Of a stretch of 33,817 nucleotides of DNA, positions 7,551-14,469 are shown in pieces. The translations under genes and the position numbers were made by a program. The notes beneath the pieces were generated by a model. That model made no database searches. It was not told the origin of the DNA and saw only the letters and a list, made by a program, of their open reading frames with translations. The stretch is from positions 1 to 33,817 of IMG/VR virus record IMGVR_UViG_3300007708_000012. The stretch is one strand, 5' to 3'. Source of the DNA: a virus. Each line of letters begins with the position of its first letter. The first letter of the stretch is position 1.

Positions 7551-7760
7551 ATGTTTGCTGAAGCCCTTGTCTTCGTCGCTGCTTCCTGCCCAGGCAACCA
7601 GTGCAATACCATCGCATCTACTGTACAGGTTCAGGTTCAACAGGCTTTCGAGCCTAAAATCATCTACGTTGAATCGATCTCAAAGCCCCTGTTTCGCCCA
7701 ATATTCAAAAAGCGTTCTCCACAATTCATTTATATGTGTCCCAACGGGAAGTGCAAATAA
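7551..7760 (+). CDS. Small secreted protein with paired C-x4-C motifs
   Basis: 69 residues. The start has AAAGGTG upstream and its TAA overlaps the next ATG (TAATG), which supports this frame over an overlapping one at 7555-7863. The N-terminus is hydrophobic (MFAEALVFVAAS) and looks like a short export signal or anchor. Two matching motifs bracket the protein: C13-P-G-N-Q-C18 near the N-terminus and C63-P-N-G-K-C68 at the very C-terminus, suggesting two small disulfide or metal-binding loops. No family known to me. Confidence 0.6.
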   Translation: MFAEALVFVAASCPGNQCNTIASTVQVQVQQAFEPKIIYVESISKPLFRPIFKKRSPQFIYMCPNGKCK

Positions 7761-7942
7761 TGTTTACCACACTGATCATACGCCTGATGACTCCACTGAT
7801 CGTGGAAGTGATCAAAGAATTGCTCCAACAGCTTGCCAGCGGAGAAGTTGTGAGCCTCAATGAAGAGACCGTCAAAGCTGCAATGATGCAGCGTGAAGAC
7901 TCAATCTCCAGAGCCGTTGCCATAGCCACTGCGGGCGTATGA
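7760..7942 (+). CDS. Small hypothetical protein, possibly membrane-associated
   Basis: 60 residues from the ATG overlapping the upstream stop. The N-terminal 15 residues are hydrophobic with helical amphipathic character (MFTTLIIRLMTPLIVEVIKELL); the remainder is a charged helix. Its TGA overlaps the next ATG (ATGA). It belongs to the same translationally coupled chain of small genes. Function unknown. Confidence 0.55.
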   Translation: MFTTLIIRLMTPLIVEVIKELLQQLASGEVVSLNEETVKAAMMQREDSISRAVAIATAGV

Positions 7943-8061
7943 TCCTCCTCTACATCACGTTCGGAATTTTTATCGGCTTGTCCTTGTGTCTCTACTGGTC
8001 CATGGATGACGACTGGTACGAGAAGTGGGAACACCAGGATAAGCCGGAAGGGTGGGATTGA
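7939..8061 (+). CDS. Very small single-span membrane protein
   Basis: 40 residues (MILLYITFGIFIGLSLCLYW then an acidic/aromatic tail DDDWYEKWEHQDKPEGWD). One N-terminal membrane helix and a short polar tail. The ATG overlaps the previous stop (ATGA), and the next gene starts one base after its stop. This tight coupling is the main support for a gene this short. It could be a lysis accessory, but nothing more can be said from sequence. Confidence 0.55.
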   Translation: MILLYITFGIFIGLSLCLYWSMDDDWYEKWEHQDKPEGWD

Positions 8062-8062
8062 G

Positions 8063-8566
8063 ATGCTTCTAGCTGCACTGATACTACTTGGGCAAACCTC
8101 GATCCCCTCTTTCAATGTGCCTCCGGTTCAGGAGGTTTCCATTGTTTTTGTGGATCGCGGTAGAACTTACGTTATCGGCAAGGATTCTGGGACAGTCAAG
8201 GTTTACGACGGTCAGGAATCTCCCGACTCCGAGAGGAAACCTGTTCCACCGCACCTGACTGGCCTTGCAAACGAGTTCTGGTCCATCGTGATCATTACTG
8301 TGGCCGACAAGGCAAAACGCAAGCAAGGGGCATTAGCCCTCGACAAATCGATACAGATCACTGAAGCACAGGCTGGAGCGTTGGGCCTGGACATGGCCCA
8401 GATCATCGGAATATTGGCGAAGAGTGCTGAAGATAATGGGATTCGGACTTATTGGTCTGGCGTGGCTCTTGGCGATCTGCTTGCAAGCAAGGGATACAAG
8501 ACACGCGAAGAACTGCTGGCAGCGTTAGCTGAAATCAAAAAGGCCTGTGAGGAGTTGAGCAAATAA
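8063..8566 (+). CDS. Secreted or anchored hypothetical protein
   Basis: 167 residues. The first 12 residues (MLLAALILLGQT) form a short signal-like segment. The middle contains a beta region ('VSIVFVDRGRTYVIGKDSGTVKVYDG') followed by an acidic/proline linker and a helical C-terminal half ending in 'LLAALAEIKKACEELSK'. Stop overlaps the next start (TAATG). A periplasmic role in the lysis/accessory cassette is inferred from the signal and context. No family assigned. Confidence 0.6.
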   Translation: MLLAALILLGQTSIPSFNVPPVQEVSIVFVDRGRTYVIGKDSGTVKVYDGQESPDSERKPVPPHLTGLANEFWSIVIITVADKAKRKQGALALDKSIQITEAQAGALGLDMAQIIGILAKSAEDNGIRTYWSGVALGDLLASKGYKTREELLAALAEIKKACEELSK

Positions 8567-9405
8567 TGCGAATACTCAATCTAGGTGCTGGAGTTCAGTC
8601 AACCACGCTCGCTTTGATGGCAGAAACTGGCGAGATTCCTAAGTACGATTACGCTGTTTTTGCTGATGTTCAATCCGAGCCTAAATCCGTGTATTCGCAC
8701 TTGGAATGGCTAAAAAGCCAACTGAGCTATCCAGTGATAGTCAGGAGCCGAGGCAGTTTAATTGATAACATCAAAAACGGCATAAACGGGGATGGTCACA
8801 GGTATATCTCAATTCCAGCATTCACGGGCGACGAAGGTAAGCTGGGTGGTGTCGTTAGAAGGCAATGCACGAATGAGTACAAAATCGTTGTCGTTGAGGA
8901 AGCAATTCGCCGTGACATTTTGAATTTACCAAAGTGGGGCAGAATTCCCAAAGACGTAGAGATAATCCAAAGTTTCGGCCTGTCTTATGATGAACAAAAG
9001 CGAGTCCTCAGCGTTCAAAGAAACCATGCCCATAAGCCATGGAAAGTCGAATTCCCGCTCTACGAACTCGAAATGAGCCGATCCGACTGCGTCAAGTGGC
9101 TTGAAGATTACGGGGTTCCGCACGTTACTCCACGTTCAGCATGCACGTTCTGCCCTTATCACAGCAATGTGGAGTGGCAGCGGATGAAGACCGAAGATCC
9201 CGAGTCATGGAATCAGGCTGTAGAAGTTGACCGCTTGCTGCGAGATAAAACAATGAGATGCAATCAAGGTATGCGTGACCAGCTTTGGATACATAGGTAC
9301 TGCAAGCCTTTAGACCAGATCGATTTCGAGAAAGACACAAGATTTGCGGCAGGACAATCAGCTTTCTCGTTTGCATCTGAATGTGAAGGGATGTGTGGCG
9401 TATGA
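8566..9405 (+). CDS. PAPS-reductase-like / adenine nucleotide alpha-hydrolase family enzyme
   Basis: 279 residues. The N-terminus carries the PP-loop-type motif L6-G-A-G-V-Q-S-T-T-L-A, typical of ATP-pyrophosphatase or PAPS reductase-like enzymes that activate a substrate by adenylation. Conserved cysteines follow: C101 in 'RRQCTNEYK', the C193-T-F-C196 pair in 'SACTFCPYH', and C273/C277 in the C-terminal 'ECEGMCGV'. This spacing suggests an Fe-S cluster or sulfur relay, as in DndC-like or thiolation enzymes. Many phages carry homologues of unknown role. It sits between a secreted protein and the papain-like protease, coupled at both ends, so it is expressed with late genes. Possible roles are nucleic acid modification or sulfur metabolism; no dnd partner genes are visible. 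Confidence 0.8.
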   Translation: MRILNLGAGVQSTTLALMAETGEIPKYDYAVFADVQSEPKSVYSHLEWLKSQLSYPVIVRSRGSLIDNIKNGINGDGHRYISIPAFTGDEGKLGGVVRRQCTNEYKIVVVEEAIRRDILNLPKWGRIPKDVEIIQSFGLSYDEQKRVLSVQRNHAHKPWKVEFPLYELEMSRSDCVKWLEDYGVPHVTPRSACTFCPYHSNVEWQRMKTEDPESWNQAVEVDRLLRDKTMRCNQGMRDQLWIHRYCKPLDQIDFEKDTRFAAGQSAFSFASECEGMCGV

Positions 9406-10310
9406 CACCTTACGATGCCCTCAACTTCGGCTTCGGCTGGTACAAAGATCCTCAGGAAGTCGCCCGAATCGTCTCTGAAAACGGAATTCAAGGCTTTTCC
9501 GCGACTGCTCCCCACCTCATGGACTCCACTCCCACTGGGCCTGTCATACTGACAAAGTACATGGACATGGTCTGGGGCAAAGACAAATGGATCTACAATC
9601 AAGGCTCATGCGGCTCATGCGTTGCCAACGGCGCTGGAATGGCAGCAGAAATCCTTGTAGCCGAAGACATAACAGATAACGGTGCTGAGAACCCAGGTCG
9701 CCTCGACTGCATGTCCATCTACTGGGGTAGCCGTGTCGAAATCGGTGGTGGAAGACTTTCAGGGGAAGGCTCTGTCGGAGCCTGGGCAGCTCAGTATTTG
9801 CAGAAATATGGGGTTCTCCCTCGTAAGAAATATGCATCCGTAGATCTTACAAAATACAGTGCCGCCCTCTGCTGCTCAAGTTATGCCCGTAAAGGTGTTC
9901 CAGACGACCTCGAACCAACGGCAAAGCTCCACCCAATCAAGTCTTACGCCAAGGTTGACTCTTGGGACGAACTCGTCAGTGCAATCACCTCCGGCTATCC
10001 CGTCACAGTCGCTTCCGACCAGGGGTTCAGCTACAAGCGTGATGCAAACGGGTTCTCCGCTCCTAAAGGCTCATGGTCGCATCAGCAGATCATTATCGGC
10101 ATTGACCTCTCAGACGAGTCCGCAGTGGTCCTCAACTCTTGGGGTAACGACTGGATCTCAGGCCCAAAACCCGACTGGATGCCCGCTGGAAGCTATAAGA
10201 TCCGCAAGAAAACTGCGGAAAGCATGCTTAAAGAGGGCGATTCCTGGGCCTTCAGCAATCTGGCTGGCTGGACACGCAAAGAAATCCCCTGGGCGAAACT
10301 CAATTGGTAG
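9402..10310 (+). CDS. Papain-like (C1A-fold) cysteine protease
   Basis: 302 residues from the ATG that overlaps the upstream stop (ATGA). The complete papain active site is visible: Q67 (oxyanion hole) and C73 in 'N-Q-G-S-C-G-S-C', H227 in 'SWSHQQIIIGI', and N245 in 'VVLNSWGNDW'. There is no signal peptide and no obvious autoinhibitory prodomain; about 60 residues precede the active-site loop. The residue after C73 is Val rather than the usual Trp. Papain-type proteases are unusual in phage genomes. Its position among membrane/secreted small genes makes it a candidate lysis enzyme or envelope-protein protease; a virion maturation role is less likely because a separate prohead protease is present. 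Confidence 0.9.
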   Translation: MTPYDALNFGFGWYKDPQEVARIVSENGIQGFSATAPHLMDSTPTGPVILTKYMDMVWGKDKWIYNQGSCGSCVANGAGMAAEILVAEDITDNGAENPGRLDCMSIYWGSRVEIGGGRLSGEGSVGAWAAQYLQKYGVLPRKKYASVDLTKYSAALCCSSYARKGVPDDLEPTAKLHPIKSYAKVDSWDELVSAITSGYPVTVASDQGFSYKRDANGFSAPKGSWSHQQIIIGIDLSDESAVVLNSWGNDWISGPKPDWMPAGSYKIRKKTAESMLKEGDSWAFSNLAGWTRKEIPWAKLNW

Positions 10311-10420
10311 AGATCCTCTGGGTTCTGGTACTCATGGGATTCGGGTTGTATCTGGTTTTGAACATCATCGCTCTGGTTGTCGGGACCATAAAATATGTTG
10401 CACGATCCAGACGACGATAA
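10304..10420 (+). CDS. Possible very small membrane protein
   Basis: 38 residues from TTG, overlapping the end of the protease gene by 7 bases and the start of the next gene by 26. The protein is nearly all hydrophobic (VEILWVLVLMGFGLYLVLNIIALVVG) with a basic end (ARSRRR), that is, one membrane helix with a positive cytosolic tail. It fills the 84-bp gap between its neighbours, but the weak start and small size make it uncertain. Confidence 0.4.
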   Translation: MVEILWVLVLMGFGLYLVLNIIALVVGTIKYVARSRRR

Positions 10421-10703
10421 CGAAACCCTTAAAAAGCCAGAAATCGACGATATCCTGCTTGATTTCAACTCCCAGGAAAACGAAGGCTTCCAATCCTGCA
10501 TCCTCCATCATTCCCGATTGCAATCGCTTCTGGGTGTCTGGTTGCACGCATCTCAACTATCCCTCAGCCCAGATGACGACCTGGTCATGGACGAACTTCG
10601 CCAGGCATTGAAACTCCTTCTATCCGACCAGACTCACGATAGGTATCTCAAGACTGTCAGCGTATTTCGGGCAGCAGATTACGCACCGGAGGAGAAAAAA
10701 TAA
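10395..10703 (+). CDS. Small acidic hypothetical protein
   Basis: 102 residues. Strongly acidic N-terminus (D/E-rich residues 4-30), then predicted helices. No membrane segment, signal or metal motif. It is the last gene of the accessory cassette; 72 bp with a putative promoter separate it from the prohead protease. Function unknown. Confidence 0.55.
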   Translation: MLHDPDDDNETLKKPEIDDILLDFNSQENEGFQSCILHHSRLQSLLGVWLHASQLSLSPDDDLVMDELRQALKLLLSDQTHDRYLKTVSVFRAADYAPEEKK

Positions 10704-10707
10704 TTAG

Positions 10708-10738
10708 TTTGCATCAATGTTTGTTTATCTGTTAATAT
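10708..10738 (+). promoter_or_regulatory. Putative promoter of the capsid/tail operon
   Basis: TTTGCA (10708-10713) and TAATAT (10733-10738), spacer 19 bp, lie in an A/T-rich gap before the prohead protease. The -10 region GTTAATATGTATG closely resembles the portal and 7140 sites. The hexamers are imperfect, so the shared motif is the stronger argument. Confidence 0.5.
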
Positions 10739-10775
10739 GTATGAGTGAGTACACGTCTATTTCGAGGAAAACACG

Positions 10776-11537
10776 TTGTCTGAACCGGAATTAAGCCTGG
10801 TTTACAAGCTGGCCCCAGCTCCGAGAGTCGATAATTCCGATTCCGGCGGGTTTGCTGGCTACGCATCGACATTTCATTTCCTTGATTATCATGGCGACAT
10901 TATCGCCCCAGGTGCTTATAAGGCAGACATTCAAAGGTTCCTCACCAAAGGGTTTATCGGTGGAGTGAATCACGACCATGCGAACCCTATCGGTAAGCCT
11001 GTCGAACTCTTTGAAGATGCCAAAGGCTTATTCCTCGAAGCCATTTTAGTAGACACAGTCAAAGCACAGGAAGACCGCAAGCTCATCGCTTCAGGGGTCG
11101 TTAAAGAGTTGTCCGTAGGGATTATCCCCTTGCAAGTCAAGCGGATGACTAAGAAAGAGACTCTTGACTATTGGAAAAAGGCTGGATACAGCCCATCCGA
11201 AGAAGAGTTGATGCGATCCGAACCAGGCTCACGACTGATCAAACGGGCTAAACTTCTGGAAATTTCCCCAGTCGCGCTCGGAGCAAACGAACAAACCTCC
11301 ATTTCGTCTTATAAATCAGGGCGAAAGATCTCGCAAACAACCGCAGATTTACTGGCCCAGATCTGCACTCAGGTCAAAGCCTCGTACGAAATGCTGGAAA
11401 CACTTCTGGTCGATGCCGGAATCAAATCTGACTCGGAAGAAGATGTCGCCGAAGCTCCGGCAGAGGCACAAACTGCGGCTGAAGATCCACTACTTAACGA
11501 CCTACTCGAAGCGTTTCGCGCCTTTATCAAGGAGTAA
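10776..11537 (+). CDS. Prohead (capsid maturation) serine protease, HK97 gp4-like
   Basis: 253 residues from a TTG start with GAGG 6-9 bases upstream. It cleaves the capsid protein delta domain and/or scaffold during head maturation. Family motifs: 'GYASTF...D-x-H-G-D-I-I-x-P-G-A' (27-47), H66/H68 in 'NHDHANPIGK', S113 in 'KELSVGI', and 'EISPVALGANEQTSI' (162-176). These are the expected His-Ser-Glu/acid catalytic region of U35/S78-type proteases. The C-terminal 60 residues are acidic and Ala-rich, probably a scaffold-like tail. Directly followed by the capsid gene. Confidence 0.92.
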   Translation: MSEPELSLVYKLAPAPRVDNSDSGGFAGYASTFHFLDYHGDIIAPGAYKADIQRFLTKGFIGGVNHDHANPIGKPVELFEDAKGLFLEAILVDTVKAQEDRKLIASGVVKELSVGIIPLQVKRMTKKETLDYWKKAGYSPSEEELMRSEPGSRLIKRAKLLEISPVALGANEQTSISSYKSGRKISQTTADLLAQICTQVKASYEMLETLLVDAGIKSDSEEDVAEAPAEAQTAAEDPLLNDLLEAFRAFIKE

Positions 11538-11541
11538 TCCC

Positions 11542-12888
11542 ATGGCAGCATCGCCAAAACTGCGAGCTGAGTTCAAGTCTGCCTTTGCTGAAGCAGAAGC
11601 ACTTCGACTCAACGATGATCGTAACGAAGACCAGACAGCCAGGTACAAGGCAATCTTGCAAGAGACCCTGCCTACGCTCAAAGCTAAAATCGACGAAGCC
11701 GACGCTCTCGACTCTGTCAATCTGGACGCTTACCGCGACCTGACAAACAAGTCCGTAGGCACGCCTTACAGCAGTTCAACACGCTCTGCCGGGTTCACAA
11801 CGATCTCGGACTCAGGCGAAGTCCAAGACGATGGTCTGGGCATCCTGACCGATAAGCAAAACAAGTCGATCTCGACTCCAGAATACGCCCGTGCTTTCAA
11901 GGCTTTCCTCCATTTTGGTGAAGATAAGCTCAAGAACAGCTACTCTCGCACCTACAAAACGCTGGTCGAAGGCATCGACGAAGGTGCTGGCTATTTCGTA
12001 CCACCTGATATCCTCAACGAAATCATCCAGCGTAAGCCAGCCCCAACAACCCTGCGAGGTCGTGTTCGCCAGATCACCACCAACAGCAACCGTGTTGTCA
12101 TGCTGCGTACCACCTTCCGCGACGATATCTACACAAGCCCGATTCAGGGTATGTGGACAGGTGAAGCCGGAACACCAAGTGCTTCCCTTGAGCCAACCTT
12201 CGGTGAAGTTTCGATCCCGGTGCATGAATACATGGGCCGGATCTCGATGTCCAACACGATGCTGGAAGACTCAGGGTTCAACCTCGAACAATACTTCAAC
12301 CAGGAACTGCAAACCTGGATGGATCTGCACTACGAGAAGCACCTCGCTTACGGAACAGGTGTAGGCCAGCCTCGGGGTATCTGGAACTCGATCTCCTCCA
12401 GTGCGGGTGGCGAAGCGGGTAAGTTTGGCTTCGTGGCAACCACTGGTGCATCAATCGACGCTGACACGGTCAAGAGCATGGGGTTCAGTATTCTACCTCA
12501 GTATGCTCAACCAGGGTTCAATTTCGTGATGAACCAGCAAACAGCTAAAGCGATCAGCTTGCTGAAGGCTTCGACAGGGACGCTGAATAACGGGGCTTAC
12601 TTGTTCCAGCGTGGTCAAGTCTATCCTGGCATTGTCGAGCGTACGCCTGACCAGATTGATGGCTTCCCGATCACCTACAGCATGTTCGCTCCAGCAGTTG
12701 CAACAGGCGCGTTCCCAGTCTTCTTCGGATCGCTGCAAGGCGTGTTCATGCCGATTCGCATGGGCTTATCAGTCCGGGTCTTAAACGAGATCGAAGCCGT
12801 GAATAATCGCCGTGTCTATCTGTTCCGTCTGCGTTGGGGTGCTGACACAATTCAGGAACAATACGGCAAATTCATCAAAGTATCTTGA
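11542..12888 (+). CDS. Major capsid protein (HK97 fold)
   Basis: 448 residues from the ATG preceded by AAGGAG at seven bases; I reject the longer frame at 11413. Residues 1-100 are helical and charged, matching the HK97 delta (scaffolding) domain. Then the typical 'EGAGYFVPPDILNEII' entry, the 'FGEVSIPVHEYMGRISMSNTMLEDSGFNLEQYFNQEL' segment, 'GTGVGQPRGIWN' and the C-terminal 'NNRRVYLFRLRWGAD' complete the fold. The protease upstream would remove the N-terminal domain. Identity is very confident. Confidence 0.95.
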   Translation: MAASPKLRAEFKSAFAEAEALRLNDDRNEDQTARYKAILQETLPTLKAKIDEADALDSVNLDAYRDLTNKSVGTPYSSSTRSAGFTTISDSGEVQDDGLGILTDKQNKSISTPEYARAFKAFLHFGEDKLKNSYSRTYKTLVEGIDEGAGYFVPPDILNEIIQRKPAPTTLRGRVRQITTNSNRVVMLRTTFRDDIYTSPIQGMWTGEAGTPSASLEPTFGEVSIPVHEYMGRISMSNTMLEDSGFNLEQYFNQELQTWMDLHYEKHLAYGTGVGQPRGIWNSISSSAGGEAGKFGFVATTGASIDADTVKSMGFSILPQYAQPGFNFVMNQQTAKAISLLKASTGTLNNGAYLFQRGQVYPGIVERTPDQIDGFPITYSMFAPAVATGAFPVFFGSLQGVFMPIRMGLSVRVLNEIEAVNNRRVYLFRLRWGADTIQEQYGKFIKVS

Positions 12889-12911
12889 TATAAGCACAAG
12901 AGGAGAATCAC

Positions 12912-13436
12912 ATGTCACGCAATAACCAGTTGCTCAGCGGTGTTCAGGTCAAGAATCTGGTGTTTTCTGGAAGTCTACCTAACGTCAGTAGCACCGCTAT
13001 TCAGATCAACACTGCCAGTGGACCTTTCGGTGGAGTGACCTTTCTGGTCAACTTCGCCGCTACAACCACGTTATCGACGATCAGAATCCAGGAATCGCCT
13101 GACGGTTCAACCAACTGGACTGACGTTACGGTCGGTTACCAGGTATCCACTATTCAGGGCTTGCCAATTACAGCTGCCCCTGCTTCCACTGGTGCTGCGA
13201 TTTCTGCATCCACTACGACAACGGCAGCCAATCAGTTTTTGGCGATCAGCATAAACCACCCTGGCAAGGATACTGGCGTTCAAACGTCAAACATAACTGC
13301 CTTCGTCAGCAAACCTTGGCTGAAAGTCTTAGTGTCAGCTGGAACACCAGCCTTCGGTGTTGCCTTGCTGCACAACTCAGTACTCACTCCGGTTCCACAG
13401 CCTGATGTCATCATCGAGACCAAGGGAACCAACTGA
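12912..13436 (+). CDS. Head-associated structural protein, decoration candidate
   Basis: 174 residues with a strong AGAGGAG site upstream. Beta-rich, Thr/Ser/Ala-rich, with 'IRIQESPDGSTNWTDVTVGYQVS' resembling beta-sandwich discoidin-like virion proteins. It lies between the capsid and connector genes, the usual place of decoration proteins or a small head protein. Function is inferred from position. Confidence 0.55.
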   Translation: MSRNNQLLSGVQVKNLVFSGSLPNVSSTAIQINTASGPFGGVTFLVNFAATTTLSTIRIQESPDGSTNWTDVTVGYQVSTIQGLPITAAPASTGAAISASTTTTAANQFLAISINHPGKDTGVQTSNITAFVSKPWLKVLVSAGTPAFGVALLHNSVLTPVPQPDVIIETKGTN

Positions 13437-13456
13437 TTCCCACCTTTCGGCCCCTT

Positions 13457-13478
13457 GGGGCGACTTTCGGGTCGCTCC
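13457..13478 (+). other. Intercistronic RNA hairpin between head genes
   Basis: GGGGCGAC / GTCGCTCC (one G-U pair) around a six-base loop form a stable 8-bp stem 21 bases after the preceding stop, and a second C4/G4 inverted repeat overlaps its base. There is no U-tract, so it looks more like an mRNA stability or processing element, or a partial terminator that lowers expression downstream of the capsid gene. Confidence 0.5.
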
Positions 13479-13511
13479 TTTGGGTTCGAGAGTCTTTCTG
13501 GAGGAGGACTT

Positions 13512-14156
13512 GTGGATATTCTGCTGACCCTGAACGAATGCCTGACATATATTCCTGCTTTAGCGGATGCTCCACCAGCAACCGTTCAGGTTTATATCGA
13601 TGCTGCGTCACGGTCCGTAGAAAAATACTGCAATCGCGTCTTCCTGTCCGACACAGTCTCAGAACGATACATCATCAATCAAAGTCAGCGGATCTACCTT
13701 CGCAGAACACCAGTCACAAGTGTTTCCCGTGTCGAAATTTACCAGCAGTCTGATCCCGTCAAATCCGATTCCTGTGGATACGTCACAAGTTACGATTCCA
13801 GCGATACAAATCTCACGGAAATTAGAGTCGATGTCAAGCTGGAATATGTTCTCGATCCGTCCAACGGTGTCATGACATTCATTAATCCTTATGTAAACAC
13901 ATGCAATACCCTGCAATACTTCTATAAAATCGAATACACAGGTGGGTTTGATTATTGCCCAGAACCCGTAAAACTTGCAATCGCTCAGATCACCAGCGGA
14001 ATGTATTCAGCAGCAAGGTACGACGAATCGCTTCAAAGTGAGAAGATTGGCGACTATTCCTATTCACGGTCGAGTTTCAATTCGTCGCTCTCGCTCAAGC
14101 ACTCGTCGTCGCCTTTACTCTCGCCTTACATGAGGTTTTCGGTCAATGGCATTTGA
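13512..14156 (+). CDS. Head-tail connector (gp6-like adaptor)
   Basis: 214 residues from a GTG with GGAGGAGG five to twelve bases upstream, preferred over the frame's TTG/ATG at 13455. The N-terminus is helical ('LTLNECLTYIPALADAPPATVQVYIDAASRSVEKYCNRVF'), the family hallmark, followed by 'RRTPVTSVSRVEI' and 'YKIEYTGGFD-CPEPVKLAIAQITSGMY'. These match phage_connect_1/gp6-type adaptors that join the portal to the tail. It overlaps the next start by 11 bases. Confidence 0.8.
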   Translation: MDILLTLNECLTYIPALADAPPATVQVYIDAASRSVEKYCNRVFLSDTVSERYIINQSQRIYLRRTPVTSVSRVEIYQQSDPVKSDSCGYVTSYDSSDTNLTEIRVDVKLEYVLDPSNGVMTFINPYVNTCNTLQYFYKIEYTGGFDYCPEPVKLAIAQITSGMYSAARYDESLQSEKIGDYSYSRSSFNSSLSLKHSSSPLLSPYMRFSVNGI

Positions 14157-14469
14157 TGACTTCCTCAAGCAAACAGCCCTGATCAGCGAACTGCAACCCC
14201 AAAAGGATGTCCAGGGAGGTGTTTACCAATTATGGATACCCACTCTGACAGTCAAATGCCTGGTTCAGCCGAGATCTGGTGGAGTAGACCGTGAAGACGC
14301 CAAAGACGGTTCTGCTGCAACGCATAACATCCTGCTCAAAGGCACGCATAACCTTACGGCACGTAATCAGATAAAGGTTGGAACATATGTTTATAACGTG
14401 GTACGATGTAATGACTGGAATTCTTTAAGTCACCATACAACCGCTGAATGCGTCGTGGAGACATCCTGA
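14146..14469 (+). CDS. Head-tail stopper/joining protein
   Basis: 107 residues, ATG overlapping the connector gene by 11 bases. Small beta-barrel pattern with 'VKCLVQPRSGGVDREDAKDGSAATHNILLKGTHNLTARNQIKVGTYVYNV', which fits the SPP1 gp16/HK97 gp7-type stopper family (a sequence that describes a unit-conversion-like beta barrel). It keeps packaged DNA in place. Function relies on size, pattern and position between connector and tail-completion genes. Confidence 0.7.
   Translation: MAFDDFLKQTALISELQPQKDVQGGVYQLWIPTLTVKCLVQPRSGGVDREDAKDGSAATHNILLKGTHNLTARNQIKVGTYVYNVVRCNDWNSLSHHTTAECVVETS

Noticed and set aside
7555-7863. 102-residue frame overlapping 7551-7760.
   Set aside because: It overlaps two genes that are linked by a TAATG junction, and its composition (many Ser, Gln, Pro, Arg) looks like an out-of-frame reading.
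9859-10611. 250-residue plus-strand frame over the papain-like gene.
   Set aside because: Shadow of the protease and following genes; Ser/Gln/Pro-rich and without any motif, while the overlapped frame has an intact active site.
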